From Curtobacterium citreum (lineage in GTDB: Bacteria; Actinomycetota; Actinomycetes; Actinomycetales; Microbacteriaceae), in contig NZ_VFMQ01000001.1 of assembly GCF_006715175.1 (NCBI RefSeq), positions 2,790,001 to 2,854,000 of the forward strand: a stretch of DNA of 64,000 nt, in the 5' to 3' direction. Positions 17,511 to 26,325 of this stretch are shown here, in pieces. Positions within the stretch are counted from its first letter, which is position 1. Every line of letters starts with the position of its first letter. Under the pieces are notes generated by a model. That model worked only from the letters and a program-made list of their open reading frames with translations, was not told the origin of the DNA and ran no database searches. Both the position numbers and the translations under genes were made by a program.

Positions 17511-17564
17511 TACCCTCGGGACGTGCCCACCCTGATGCCCGGACATCGCGGAGCGGGCCGGTGA
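17511..17564 (+). promoter_or_regulatory. TACCCT -10 plus 13-codon leaderless leader ORF overlapping the next gene
   Basis: TACCCT (17511-17516) ends 6 nt before a GTG at 17523. That GTG opens a 13-codon frame, VPTLMPGHRGAGR, whose TGA at 17562-17564 overlaps the GTG start of the membrane protein gene (GTGA). The promoter-like spacing suggests that transcription starts on the leader ORF and the main gene is translated by coupling. No expression evidence is available. Confidence 0.45.
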
Positions 17565-18814
17565 GCCGGTACGACGGCGTCGTCGCCGGCACCCTCGCGA
17601 ACGGTCGACGTCGTCTCGTCGACCTCGCCACCGCGATGCCCGCCTGGGCCGCGGTCCTGCTCGTGTGGACCGGTGGCCGGGTCGTCTCCACGTTCTGGCT
17701 CGCGCTCGCCTACCCGTTGATGGGGCGGGCGATGCCGGACAACGCGGTGTGGGGCAACGGGCACGGGTTCCTGGCGTTCCTGACCGCGTGGGACGGGCAG
17801 TACTACGAGCAGATCTCGGTGCACGGGTACCCGACGACGCTGCCGCTCGACGCCGGTGGGCACGTGGCGCAGAACTCGTGGGCGTTCCTGCCCGCGTTCC
17901 CGTTCGCGATCCGGGCGCTGACCGCCTCGACGGGGCTGCCGTTCGAGGTCGGGGCGCCGCTCGTCGCCCTGCTCGCCGGGCTCGTCGCCGCGTTCCTGCT
18001 GCACCGGCTCGTCGCCGACCACGCCGGGCACGCCGCCGGGATGTGGGCCGTCTTCTTCTTCACGTGCGGGCCGCTGTCGTTCCTGCTGCAGGTCGGCTAC
18101 GCCGAGAGCACGTTCCTCGCACTGACCTTCGGGGCGCTGCTCGCGCTCGAGCGTCGGCGGTACGGGCTGCTCGCGCTGCTCGGCGTCGTCGCGGCGTTCA
18201 CCCGGCCGGGGGCGTTGGCGATCCCGCTCGTGCTCGGGGTCGTCGCCCTGGTCCGGTGGATCCGCGCACGTCGGGCCGCAGCCGGCACCGGGTTGCGGTC
18301 GCTCGACGCGTTCCCCGTCGCGGAGCGGGTCCGGGTCGTCGCTGCAGGGGCCGTGATGGCCGCAGCCGGGGTCGCGTGGCCCGTGATCGCGTCGCACGTG
18401 ACCGGTCGGCCGGACGCGTACCTCGAGACCGAGATGTCCTGGTGGGTGAACTTCATCGGTCGGGTCGACTTCGTGCCGATGACGCCGTGGTTCCTCATCG
18501 CCCTGCGCTGGATCGGCGTCGGCGGGGTGTTCATCGTCGTGTTCCTGCTCGTGGCGTACCCCGTGTGGCTCCTGCGTCGCTCGACCCGGAAGCTCGGGCA
18601 GACGACGGTGCTGTACTCGGCGGCGTACGCGCTGTACATCTTCGCGGTGTCGTTGCCGATGGCCTCGACGCCCCGGTTGCTCATGCCGCTCGCGCCGTTG
18701 TTCGGCTCGCCGGAGCTCGTCGCGCGGCCCTGGATGCGGTGGACGTTCGTGAGCTGCGCGCTCCTCGGGCAGCCGGTGCTCGTCGCCGTGCTGTGGCTGC
18801 TCGGCCCGCCCTGA
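17561..18814 (+). CDS. PIG-V-like mannosyltransferase family membrane protein
   Basis: A 417-residue protein with about nine hydrophobic segments. AWDGQYYEQISVHGYP near residue 70 is the lumenal/extracytoplasmic W-D-G-x-x-Y motif of GPI mannosyltransferase 2-like (PIG-V) and related GT-C enzymes, followed by GYAESTFLALTFGALLAL and AAFTRPGALAIPLVL. In actinobacteria such proteins are likely to add mannose from a lipid-linked donor to cell-envelope acceptors; acceptor unknown. GTG at 17561 overlaps the stop of a short leader frame. A 28-bp inverted repeat follows. Confidence 0.8.
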   Translation: MSRYDGVVAGTLANGRRRLVDLATAMPAWAAVLLVWTGGRVVSTFWLALAYPLMGRAMPDNAVWGNGHGFLAFLTAWDGQYYEQISVHGYPTTLPLDAGGHVAQNSWAFLPAFPFAIRALTASTGLPFEVGAPLVALLAGLVAAFLLHRLVADHAGHAAGMWAVFFFTCGPLSFLLQVGYAESTFLALTFGALLALERRRYGLLALLGVVAAFTRPGALAIPLVLGVVALVRWIRARRAAAGTGLRSLDAFPVAERVRVVAAGAVMAAAGVAWPVIASHVTGRPDAYLETEMSWWVNFIGRVDFVPMTPWFLIALRWIGVGGVFIVVFLLVAYPVWLLRRSTRKLGQTTVLYSAAYALYIFAVSLPMASTPRLLMPLAPLFGSPELVARPWMRWTFVSCALLGQPVLVAVLWLLGPP

Positions 18815-18860
18815 CCCGGGCCGGGTCGGGCGGGGCCGGGCCGGCCCACCCCGACCGCGA

Positions 18861-18922
18861 AACGCAACGTGGGCGGTTCCTCGCAGCGACATACCGCTGC
18901 GAGGAACCGCCCAGTTTGCGTT
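18861..18922. terminator. 28-bp inverted repeat, bidirectional terminator
   Basis: Arms 18861-18888 and 18895-18922 pair except for two bases, with a 6-nt loop. It lies between two converging genes (stops at 18814 and 18955) and can serve both. Confidence 0.8.
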
Positions 18923-18954
18923 CCGCGAGCCCGCCAGCCCGCGAGCCCGCCCGC

Positions 18955-19446
18955 CTAGAGTTCGACCGTCCCGTGGTCGCCCGTGTCCGGCTGGCTCTGC
19001 TTGCCGAGCGCGGCCTTCAGCGTCTGCACGAGGCTCCCCACGGGTCCGGTGTCCTGCGTCCAGTACTCGACCGAGTCCCCCTCGACCGTGAGCAGCCGGA
19101 TCGTGGGGTCCTGCCGTCCCTCCGGGAACCAGGCCTCGGCGAAGGGCGACCACAGCTCGTCGATGACGCTCTCGTCGCGGGTCACCGTGGCGCGTCCGGC
19201 GATCGAGAGGTACCCGCCCTGCGACTCGATCGCCACGTTCACGTGCGGGTTGCGGGCGATGTCGGTCACCTTCTCGCTGCCGTCCTGCACGAGGAACCGC
19301 AGCGTCCCGTTGAACGCCTTGTCCTGCACGGCGAGGGGCCGTGCGTGCAGCTGACCGTCGTCGCTGACGGTCGTGAGCAGGGCGGTGCGTGCTCCGTGGA
19401 CGATGTCCGAGATGGCGGCGCGCTGGTCTGCCTGCGTGTCGGTCAT
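18955..19446 (-). CDS. Pyridoxamine 5'-phosphate oxidase-like (general stress protein 26) family protein
   Basis: A 163-residue split-barrel flavin-binding type protein. TALLTTVSDDGQLHARPLAVQD and VNVAIESQGGYLSIAGRATV match the GS26-like branch, which binds FMN or F420 rather than making PLP. ATG at 19446 follows AGGAG by 4 nt. Role is probably redox or stress related, but the substrate cannot be read. The upstream gap (19447-19635) holds a GGCCTGGAGGCACG repeat at 19556. Confidence 0.82.
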   Translation of the reverse strand: MTDTQADQRAAISDIVHGARTALLTTVSDDGQLHARPLAVQDKAFNGTLRFLVQDGSEKVTDIARNPHVNVAIESQGGYLSIAGRATVTRDESVIDELWSPFAEAWFPEGRQDPTIRLLTVEGDSVEYWTQDTGPVGSLVQTLKAALGKQSQPDTGDHGTVEL

Positions 19447-19635
19447 GATGCTCCTGTTCGTCGTGCGCCCCGTTGTGCTCGACGTCCGGCCGGGCAGTCC
19501 CGGGCGCGTTCCGTTCGGACCAGTCTGCCCCTCGACGCTGGACGCGTCCGACCCGGCCTGGAGGCACGTGGCAGCACCCGCCGCACGGTCGCGTCCCCGG
19601 GCGCGCACCACCGCGGCCGGCGGCAGCGCCGACGC

Positions 19636-20262
19636 TCAGACGGCGGGTTCGCGGATCGTGGTCTCGACGTCGACGACCTGCGGCACGCGCGGCATCGACG
19701 CGAAGCCGAACGCCACGGGCGGGTCGAGCGGGGCGAGCGTCCCGAGCGGCTCCCCTGCCCAGGTCCCCGACACCGCGGTGACGTCGTGGGCCCCGGTCAC
19801 GCCGTAGTACTCGCGGCGGCCGTTGCCCGCCGAGCCGGCCGTGCCGGACCCCGGCGAGACGAGCCGTGCGACGGGGTCGATCAGGGCGAGCCACCGGGGG
19901 TCGCGGGCGATCGGCTTCGGCACGATGCGCAGGACCCGGCCGAGCGGTGAGATCCCGCCGACGTCGATGGTCGCCTGCAGCGGTCCGGCGTCGAGCTCGA
20001 GGCCGCGCGCCGTCCGCCGGGCACGGACGTCGACGACCGAGACGGTGTCGAACCGGTAGGTGCCGGACACGTACGCGGCGACGATCTCGTCCGGCGCGAG
20101 CAGCACGCTCGACCCGTCGGCGAGCTCGAGGAACACGTCCGTGAACGACCCGAACGGCGAGCGGTCCCACATGCCGACCACGATCCGCACGCCGGAGGTC
20201 GTCCCGGCGCCGAGGATCCGGCCGCGGAAGCGTCGTTCGGTGGCCCCGTTCGGTCGCAGCAT
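19636..20262 (-). CDS. Conserved hypothetical protein, beta-rich, two-part
   Basis: A 208-residue soluble protein with no signal peptide or membrane helix. The N-terminal part (FRGRILGAGTTSGVRIVVGMWD, then DVFLELADGSSVLLAPDEIVAAYVSGTYRFD) looks like a small beta-barrel; the C-terminal part ends in a proline-rich tail. I do not recognise a family. ATG at 20262 sits 7 nt after TACGGT (20270-20275, reverse strand), so a leaderless mRNA is likely and supports this start. Confidence 0.7.
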   Translation of the reverse strand: MLRPNGATERRFRGRILGAGTTSGVRIVVGMWDRSPFGSFTDVFLELADGSSVLLAPDEIVAAYVSGTYRFDTVSVVDVRARRTARGLELDAGPLQATIDVGGISPLGRVLRIVPKPIARDPRWLALIDPVARLVSPGSGTAGSAGNGRREYYGVTGAHDVTAVSGTWAGEPLGTLAPLDPPVAFGFASMPRVPQVVDVETTIREPAV

Positions 20263-20368
20263 GGCGCCGACCGTACCCGCGCCGACCGTGAGCCGACGTG
20301 ACGGACGTGCCCCGTGCCTCCAGGCCGGCGCAGCCGGGGTCCGCGGTCCGCAGCCGGCGACCGCGTGC

Positions 20369-21478
20369 CTACGGGACCGGGACGGGCTCCGCCAGGAGCT
20401 CGCGCACCCGCGGGGCGACCCGCGTGCCGTAGAGCTCGATGGACCGCATCATGTCCTCGTGCGGCAGGCGACCCGTCGCGTACCGCATGTCGAAACGCGA
20501 GACGCCGAGGATCCGCATGTTCCGCGCGATCTTGCGCGCGACCGTCTCGGGCGACCCGACGTACAGCGACCCGCCGGCGGACAGCCCTGCCTGGTACTGC
20601 GCGAGGTCGAGGGGCGGCCAGCCGCGCTCCCGACCGAGGCGGTCGGTGACGGCCTTGTGGTACGGCCAGTAGCGCTCGGCGGCCTCCTCGTCGGTCGCGG
20701 CGACGAACCCGGGCGAGTGCATCGCGATCGGCTGCTGCGGGAGCTCGAGCTGCGTGAGCGCCTGGCGGTACAGGCGGGAGAACGGTGCGAACTGCGCGGG
20801 CTGCCCGCCGATGATCGCGAGGAACAGCGGCAGCCCGTACGAGGCCGCACGGATGACGGACTGCGGGGAGCCACCGACGCCGATCCACGTCGGGATCGGA
20901 CCGTGCTCGAGCTTCGGGAAGACGTCCTGGTCGGTCAGGGGCGCACGCTTCGTGCCGCTCCAGGTGACCTTGTCGCCGCCGCGCAGGGCGTTCCAGAGCT
21001 GGAGCTTCTCCTCGAAGAGGACCTCGTAGTCGCTCAGCTCGTAGCCGAACAGCGGGAACGACTCGGTGAACGAGCCGCGGCCCAGGATGACCTCGGCGCG
21101 ACCGTCCGAGATCGCGTCGACGGTGGCGAAGCGCTCGTAGACGCGCACCGGGTCGTCGCTCGACAGCACGGTCACGGCGCTGCCCATGCGGATGCGCTCG
21201 GTGCGCGCGGCGATCGCGGCGAGGACGACCTCGGGGGCGCTGACCGCGTAGTCCTCGCGGTGGTGCTCCCCGACGCCGATGAAGTCGATGCCGACCTGGT
21301 CGGCGAGGACGGCCTCGTCCACGACCTCGCGGAGGCTCTGCGCCTGGCTCCGGACGGTCCCGTCGAGCCGCTCGGTGACGTCGCCGAACGTGTCGAGGCC
21401 GAGCTGCACCGGGCCGATGCGCTCGGGTGCGGGCGGCGGGACGTCCGAGGGACGGTCGGTTCCGAATGCGTTGCTCAT
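20369..21478 (-). CDS. Luciferase-like (LLM) flavin-dependent oxidoreductase
   Basis: A 369-residue TIM-barrel flavoprotein using FMN or F420. VQLGLDTFGDV, FIGVGEHHREDYAVSAPE and RVYERFATVDAISDGRAEVILGRGS are the usual LLM segments, and YVGSPETVARKIARNMRILG lies near the C-terminus. It resembles the subgroup annotated as CE1758/YhbW-like; reaction unknown. ATG at 21478 follows AGGAGG by 7 nt. The upstream region has a TATATT -10 and a palindrome. Confidence 0.88.
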   Translation of the reverse strand: MSNAFGTDRPSDVPPPAPERIGPVQLGLDTFGDVTERLDGTVRSQAQSLREVVDEAVLADQVGIDFIGVGEHHREDYAVSAPEVVLAAIAARTERIRMGSAVTVLSSDDPVRVYERFATVDAISDGRAEVILGRGSFTESFPLFGYELSDYEVLFEEKLQLWNALRGGDKVTWSGTKRAPLTDQDVFPKLEHGPIPTWIGVGGSPQSVIRAASYGLPLFLAIIGGQPAQFAPFSRLYRQALTQLELPQQPIAMHSPGFVAATDEEAAERYWPYHKAVTDRLGRERGWPPLDLAQYQAGLSAGGSLYVGSPETVARKIARNMRILGVSRFDMRYATGRLPHEDMMRSIELYGTRVAPRVRELLAEPVPVP

Positions 21479-21495
21479 GGCGCGCCTCCTGATCG

Positions 21496-21514
21496 ATGCG
21501 TTTGCATGAATATA
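21496..21514 (-). promoter_or_regulatory. Promoter and palindromic operator of the LLM oxidoreductase gene
   Basis: On the minus strand TATATT (21514-21509) is the best -10 match in this window. The palindrome ATGCGTTTGCAT (21496-21507) lies just downstream, over the likely transcription start, a common place for a repressor site. The regulator is not identifiable. Confidence 0.5.
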
Positions 21515-21561
21515 GCACAGCGCTCGGTCGTCGGCCAGACCCCACGGGTACCGTCCCGCGC

Positions 21562-22530
21562 ATGCCGAACATCCCCGACCAGACCGGCCGCCGCATCGTC
21601 GTGACCGGTGCGAACAGCGGCACCGGCAAGGAGACCGCGAAGCGCCTGGCCGCCGCCGGCGCCAGTGTCGTCCTGGCGGTGCGGACCCCCGCGAAGGGCG
21701 AGGACGCAGCAGCCGACATCCGCCGCGAGCACCCCGCGGCCGACCTCGAGGTGCGTGAGCTCGACCTGGCGGACCTGTCCAGCGTCCGCCGTTTCGCGGA
21801 CGGGATCGCCGCGGACGAGCGGCCCCTCGACGTGCTCGTCAACAACGCCGGGGTGATGGCGCCGCCCGAGCGCTTCGAGACGGCGGACGGGTTCGAGCTG
21901 CAGTTCGGCACGAACTTCCTCGGCCCGTTCGCGCTCACGAACCTGCTCCTGCCGACCTTGCTGCGCGCGGGCGGCGGCGCAGGTGCAGGCGCAGGCGCAG
22001 GCGCAGGCGGTGCGGGCGACGCCGGTGGCGGTGTCCCCCGTGTCGCGACGATGTCGAGCCTCGCCGCGATCCCCGGACGCATCCGCTTCGACGACCTGCA
22101 GTGGCACCGCGGCTACAACCCGTGGCGCGCCTACGCCCAGTCGAAGCTCGCCGACCTGCTCCTCGCGCTGCACCTGCACCGCCTGACGGTCGAGCGCGAC
22201 TGGTCACTCGTGAGCACCGCCGCCCACCCGGGCTACACGCGCACGAACCTGCAGTCCGCGGGACGGTCGCTCGGGCGCTCCCGGCCGGTTCGGTCGAGCG
22301 ACCGTGCGCTGCCGTTCACGCAGGCCGTCGAGCAGGGCGCGGAGCCGCTGCTGTACGCCGCGGTCGGACCGGCAGCGGTGGGCGGGGCCTACTACGGGCC
22401 GAACGGACCGGCGGGCCTGACCGGTCCGACCACGACGGTCACCGTGCCCCGGAGCGCGCGGAGCGCGGACCTGGCGCGGTCCCTGTGGGCGGTCGCCGAG
22501 GACCTCACCGGGACGCAGGCGCCCGCCTGA
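21562..22530 (+). CDS. Short-chain dehydrogenase/reductase (retinol-dehydrogenase-like)
   Basis: A 322-residue NAD(P)-dependent enzyme. [10 protein letters not shown] (15-24) binds cofactor, NNAG is at 94-97, and the active site is Ser165/166 with YAQSK (Tyr191, Lys195). The RDH-like C-terminal part has [14 protein letters not shown]. Residues 137-157 are an unusual Gly/Ala run encoded by GCAGGC hexamer repeats (about 21967-22019), inserted where the family has a short loop. ATG at 21562 lies 7 nt after TACCGT (21549-21554), so the mRNA is probably leaderless. Confidence 0.9.
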   Translation: MPNIPDQTGRRIVVTGANSGTGKETAKRLAAAGASVVLAVRTPAKGEDAAADIRREHPAADLEVRELDLADLSSVRRFADGIAADERPLDVLVNNAGVMAPPERFETADGFELQFGTNFLGPFALTNLLLPTLLRAGGGAGAGAGAGAGGAGDAGGGVPRVATMSSLAAIPGRIRFDDLQWHRGYNPWRAYAQSKLADLLLALHLHRLTVERDWSLVSTAAHPGYTRTNLQSAGRSLGRSRPVRSSDRALPFTQAVEQGAEPLLYAAVGPAAVGGAYYGPNGPAGLTGPTTTVTVPRSARSADLARSLWAVAEDLTGTQAPA

Positions 22531-22634
22531 CCCCGGGCCGCCGGTCCGGCGGCTGGTCGAGCGGCCGGTCGTCGGTCCGGCGGGTGGTCGGGTCGCCGGC
22601 CTGGAGGCGCGGTGCCGCTTGCGTCCCGCCGGCG

Positions 22635-23366
22635 TCAGAACCGCAGGCGGTCGCGGGCGAACGACTCGATGACCGAGGCCTCGATCGCCCGCTGCCCGCG
22701 CACCGTCGGGTGCACGTCGTCGGACTGCATCCAGTCGGCGTGCCCGCGGAGGGGATCGCCGATGTCGACGTAGGTCCCGCCGTCCTTCCGGGCGGCCCGG
22801 TGCATCGCGTGCGAGATCTTGGCGAGCTGCGCCGGCGGGGCCTGCTCGTTCCAGATCGCGCTGAGCCCGACGACCCGGGCCTCGGGCAGCAGCCGGTGCA
22901 CCTCGGCCACGAGCTGGTCGGTCTGGCTCTTCACGACGGCGTCGTCCTCGCCGAGGTCGTTCGAGCTCGCCTGGATGAACACGACCTGCGGCCGCTCGTC
23001 CACGGCACGTCGGACGAGGGTCGGGTAGGCACTCGCGCACTCATCGGCGTCGCCCTCGGCCACGACCCCGGCGCCGTCGCACGAGAAGTTCGTCAGCTGC
23101 CACCGCTCGGTCCGGGCGAGGAGCGAGGGCCACGCCTGCTCCGGCGTCAGGCCGTGCCCGGCGGTGATCGAGTCGCCGATCACGACGATGCGCTCCCCCG
23201 GCGCGTGGTCCCACGCCCGGGTGGTCGCACTCGGGTGCGGGGTGGCCGGGGCTGCCGCCGAGGTGCTCTCCGTGCACCCGGCGAGGAGGCCCGCGGCGAC
23301 CACCGCGGTCAGCGCGACGAGCACCGTGCGGCGTCGTGCGGGAGCGGGGCGTACGGATCGGGTCAC
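22635..23366 (-). CDS. SGNH/GDSL-type esterase lipoprotein
   Basis: A 243-residue secreted hydrolase. The leader ends in a lipobox LLAGC (Cys31), so it should be lipid-anchored outside the membrane. The SGNH blocks are GDSITAG (nucleophile serine), SSNDLG (Asn) and DDVHPTVRGQ (catalytic Asp/His). GTG at 23366 is preceded at 8 nt by TACGGT (23375-23380, reverse strand). It likely deacylates an envelope or environmental ester. The gap to the next upstream gene (23367-23592) holds an imperfect stem around CATGGGAA/TTCCCATG (23500-23507 with 23542-23549). Confidence 0.88.
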   Translation of the reverse strand: MTRSVRPAPARRRTVLVALTAVVAAGLLAGCTESTSAAAPATPHPSATTRAWDHAPGERIVVIGDSITAGHGLTPEQAWPSLLARTERWQLTNFSCDGAGVVAEGDADECASAYPTLVRRAVDERPQVVFIQASSNDLGEDDAVVKSQTDQLVAEVHRLLPEARVVGLSAIWNEQAPPAQLAKISHAMHRAARKDGGTYVDIGDPLRGHADWMQSDDVHPTVRGQRAIEASVIESFARDRLRF

Positions 23367-23592
23367 GAGCCGTGACCGTACGCCGTCCCCGGACAGTGGG
23401 ACCGCCCCGGTCGCTGCCGGTCCCCACAGGGTTCGCGCCCCCGCCGGGTGACCGATCTGCGTGTGGGATGCCGTTCCGCGCGTCGAAGGCCGTTCCGCGC
23501 ATGGGAAACCGCCCCTTCCGCCACCCCACGCGCGGATCGGCTTCCCATGGCACGCGCGATGGGCAGGAACGCGCGGGGCAGGCCGCCCCGGG

Positions 23593-24381
23593 TCAGGCGC
23601 GGTGGAGCTCCACCGAGCCGTCGAGCCGCCCCGGCCGTTCGAGCCGCGCGTGCTGCAGCACGGTCCGATCCCGCCCGACGGCAGCGGCCACGATGGACAG
23701 CGTCGCGACGTGCCCGTCCGGCTCGACGGCGTCGCGGAGGATCGCGTCCGGGTCGTCGGACGGCAGCGCGGCCGACTCGGCGAGGAGCCCGAACCACCCG
23801 CTCCACCCGTCGCCGGCGTCCGTCCCGGCGTCGGCGGTGCGGAGTTCGTCGAACGGGCCGAGCACCGGCGGCGCGGTGGGTGCGGGTGCGGCGCGGAAGG
23901 CGTCGAGCCACCGGCCGATCCGGGGCGCGGTGGGGTCGTCCGGTGCTCCGTGGGTGACCATGTGCACGCCGGGGCCGAGGTCGGTCGTCCGGACCGCCTC
24001 GCCGTCCCAGGTCGACACCGTCACCCCGTCGGCCGTGGCACGGACGAGGTTGAACGCCCGGGTGGTCGGCAGCTGCCCGTCGGCGCCGGGCAGCACCCCG
24101 TCGACGGCGTCGAGCGGGACGACGCCCCGGGTCGTCCACGTGCCGTCGGTGCTCGGCACGGGCTCCGCGCGGTTGAGCACGACCGCGAGCCCGGCGGTGT
24201 CGGACGCCGCGAGCCACGCGCCTCCGGCCGACCGGTCGCGCACGCCGCGCACCGATGGGTCGCGCTCCGGCCACCACGCGGCCGGCGGGTCCCACGGCCG
24301 GTCGGGGGACTCGTCCCGCAGGGCGAGCACGGTGACGGGCCACTCGCCCGCGGGGTCGACGCGGACGACGACGGTGCACAT
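23593..24381 (-). CDS. NRDE (TANGO2-like) family protein
   Basis: A 262-residue cytosolic protein beginning MCTVVV, where Cys2 may become the N-terminal residue as in the Ntn-hydrolase-like TANGO2 family. LALRDESPDRPWDPPAAWW is the NRDE-type motif and DTAGLAVVLNRAEP matches the family core. Function in bacteria is unknown; animal members affect haem and lipid handling. It is divergent from coaBC with 41 bp between starts, so the two promoters must overlap. Confidence 0.88.
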   Translation of the reverse strand: MCTVVVRVDPAGEWPVTVLALRDESPDRPWDPPAAWWPERDPSVRGVRDRSAGGAWLAASDTAGLAVVLNRAEPVPSTDGTWTTRGVVPLDAVDGVLPGADGQLPTTRAFNLVRATADGVTVSTWDGEAVRTTDLGPGVHMVTHGAPDDPTAPRIGRWLDAFRAAPAPTAPPVLGPFDELRTADAGTDAGDGWSGWFGLLAESAALPSDDPDAILRDAVEPDGHVATLSIVAAAVGRDRTVLQHARLERPGRLDGSVELHRA

Positions 24382-24422
24382 GGGGTCGATCCTCGCACGA
24401 CCGTCCGGGTAGCGTGACCGGC

Positions 24423-25808
24423 GTGGATGCTGCAGCAGCTCGCCGTCTGACCGTCGTCGTCGGGATCACGGGCGGGATCGCCGCCTACAAGGCCGTTGGG
24501 GTCGTGCGGGACCTCGTCAAGCGCGGGCACGACGTGCACGTCGTCCCGACCGAGGGCGCGCTCCGCTTCGTCGGCCTGCCCACGCTCGAGGCCCTGAGCC
24601 GCAACCCCGTGACCACGAGCGTGTGGGACGACGTGTCCGAGGTGCGCCACGTGGCCCTCGGCCGGCGCGCGGACCTCGTCGTGGTCGCACCGGCCACGGC
24701 GGACTCGATCGCCCGGATGGCCGCCGGGCTCGCCGGGGACCTGCTCGGCACGACCTTGCTCGCGACCGAGGCCCCCGTGGTCCTCGCCCCCGCGATGCAC
24801 CCGCAGATGTGGGAGCACCCGGCGACCGTGGCGAACGTCCGGACCCTCGAGGGTCGCGGCGTGCACCTGGTCGGACCGGTCGTCGGGGCCCTCACGGGCG
24901 ACGACGCCGGCATCGGCCGGATGGCGGAGCCCGAGGAGATCGTCCGCGCGGCCCTCGCGGTCGTCACCGGAACCGGAACCGGGAGCGGAACCAGCACCGG
25001 AACCGGAACCGGCAACGGGACCGGGAGCAGGACCGGAACCAGCACCGAGCCCGGCCACACGACCGACGCGGGACGGCCCGCCGGGCGTGGGGCGAGCCTC
25101 CAGGCCGGTCCCGGTCCCGGTGCCCGCGGCGAGCAGGGCGACCTCGCCGGCGTCCGCGTGGTCGTGAGCGCCGGCGGCACGCGCGAGCCCTTCGACCCCG
25201 TCCGCTTCGTCGGGAACCGGTCCAGCGGCCGCCAGGGCGTCGCGATCGCGGCGGACGCGGCCCGCCGCGGCGCCGTCGTGACCCTCGTCGCCGCGAACGT
25301 GGACGGCGGACTCACCGCCGGACTGGACGCGACGGTGGTGCCGGTCGGCTCCGCGCAGGAGCTCGCCGACGCCGTGCACGCGGCGGCGGCCGAGGCGGAC
25401 GTCGTCGTGATGACGGCCGCGGTGGCGGACTACCGGCCGGCCGAGGTCCGCGAGGCGAAGCTCAAGAAGGACGACCAGGGCGACCGGATGACGCTCGAGC
25501 TGGTGCGGAACCCGGACGTGTTGGCCGATCTGGTGGCCGCGCGGCGGACCGGCCAGATCATCGTCGGGTTCGCGGCCGAGACCGAGCCCGACCGCGAGGC
25601 CCGGCTCGCCCTGGGCCGCGCGAAGATCGCCAGGAAGCCCGCGGACCTGCTCGTCGTGAACCACGTCGGGTGGTCGTCGGGCTTCGAGCGCGAGGAGAAC
25701 GCCATCGAGGTGCTCGTGCCGGGCGGCCACGTGGTGCGGGAGACCTCGGGGACGAAAGCCGAGGTGGCCGCGGCGGTGCTCGACCTCGTGGCGACCGCCC
25801 TCACCTGA
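24423..25808 (+). CDS. coaBC: Bifunctional phosphopantothenoylcysteine decarboxylase/synthase CoaBC
   Basis: Makes 4'-phosphopantetheine in CoA synthesis. The N-terminal CoaC flavoprotein part (1-180) has TGGIAAYK, the catalytic histidine in EVRHVALG and PAMHPQMWEHPA, where actinobacteria have His for Asn. The CoaB part (from about 235) has SAGGTREPFDPVRFVGNRSS and the lysines AKLKKDD. Between them is a roughly 50-residue Gly/Thr/Ser linker coded by GGAACC-like repeats (24966-25046) and a GCCTCCAGGCCGG repeat (25097-25109). GTG at 24423 is chosen because TAGCGT (24410-24415) ends 7 nt before it; an earlier GTG at 24414 would overlap the hexamer. Confidence 0.95.
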   Translation: MDAAAARRLTVVVGITGGIAAYKAVGVVRDLVKRGHDVHVVPTEGALRFVGLPTLEALSRNPVTTSVWDDVSEVRHVALGRRADLVVVAPATADSIARMAAGLAGDLLGTTLLATEAPVVLAPAMHPQMWEHPATVANVRTLEGRGVHLVGPVVGALTGDDAGIGRMAEPEEIVRAALAVVTGTGTGSGTSTGTGTGNGTGSRTGTSTEPGHTTDAGRPAGRGASLQAGPGPGARGEQGDLAGVRVVVSAGGTREPFDPVRFVGNRSSGRQGVAIAADAARRGAVVTLVAANVDGGLTAGLDATVVPVGSAQELADAVHAAAAEADVVVMTAAVADYRPAEVREAKLKKDDQGDRMTLELVRNPDVLADLVAARRTGQIIVGFAAETEPDREARLALGRAKIARKPADLLVVNHVGWSSGFEREENAIEVLVPGGHVVRETSGTKAEVAAAVLDLVATALT

Positions 25809-25828
25809 CCGACGCAGGCCCCACTCCC

Positions 25829-25874
25829 AAGCGACGCCGGCCGCACTCCGCAAGCGACGCCGGCCGCACTCCGC
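25829..25874. repeat. Two perfect 23-bp tandem units downstream of coaBC
   Basis: 25829-25851 is repeated exactly at 25852-25874, followed by a partial CCGC. It lies in the 118-bp gap before the next gene. Each unit contains the palindrome GCCGGC. Confidence 0.9.
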
Positions 25875-25926
25875 GGCCGACCGCACGTCCCGTGCACACG
25901 CAGGCCCGGGCGAGCACGATGGACTC

Positions 25927-26325
25927 ATGCGACGACGTGAACGCACCCGGCGCGCCGACCGGACCGCCCGCGCCCTGGCCGTCCTGCTGGCCGGCGCCGG
26001 CGTGACCCACTTCCTCCGCCCGCGCACCTACGACCGGATCGTCCCGGACGGCCTGCCGCCCCGCCTGACGACCCTGGGCTCCGGCCTCGCCGAACTCGCC
26101 GTGGCCGTCGGACTCGCCGTCCCGGCCACCCGCCGCTCGGCCGGCTGGGCAGCAGCAGCCCTGTTCCTCGCGGTCTTCCCCGCGAACGTCACCATGGCAC
26201 GCGACGTGCTCGACAGCCCGCGGGCGTCCCGCGCCGTGCGGCTCGTCTCGGTCCTGCGGCTCCCCCTGCAGGCACCCCTCGTCGCGTGGGCGGCCCGCGT
26301 CGGTCGGCACGCCACGCGCCGGTGA
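25927..26325 (+). CDS. Small DoxX-like membrane protein
   Basis: A 132-residue protein with four predicted helices. GAGVTHFLRPRTYDRIVPDGLPPRL and the later ALFLAVFPANVTMARD are typical of a DoxX-like group of unknown function. The ATG at 25927 has no clear Shine-Dalgarno, and its stop overlaps the next start (GTGA), making a three-gene coupled unit with the DUF2071 and DUF1810 genes. Confidence 0.78.
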   Translation: MRRRERTRRADRTARALAVLLAGAGVTHFLRPRTYDRIVPDGLPPRLTTLGSGLAELAVAVGLAVPATRRSAGWAAAALFLAVFPANVTMARDVLDSPRASRAVRLVSVLRLPLQAPLVAWAARVGRHATRR

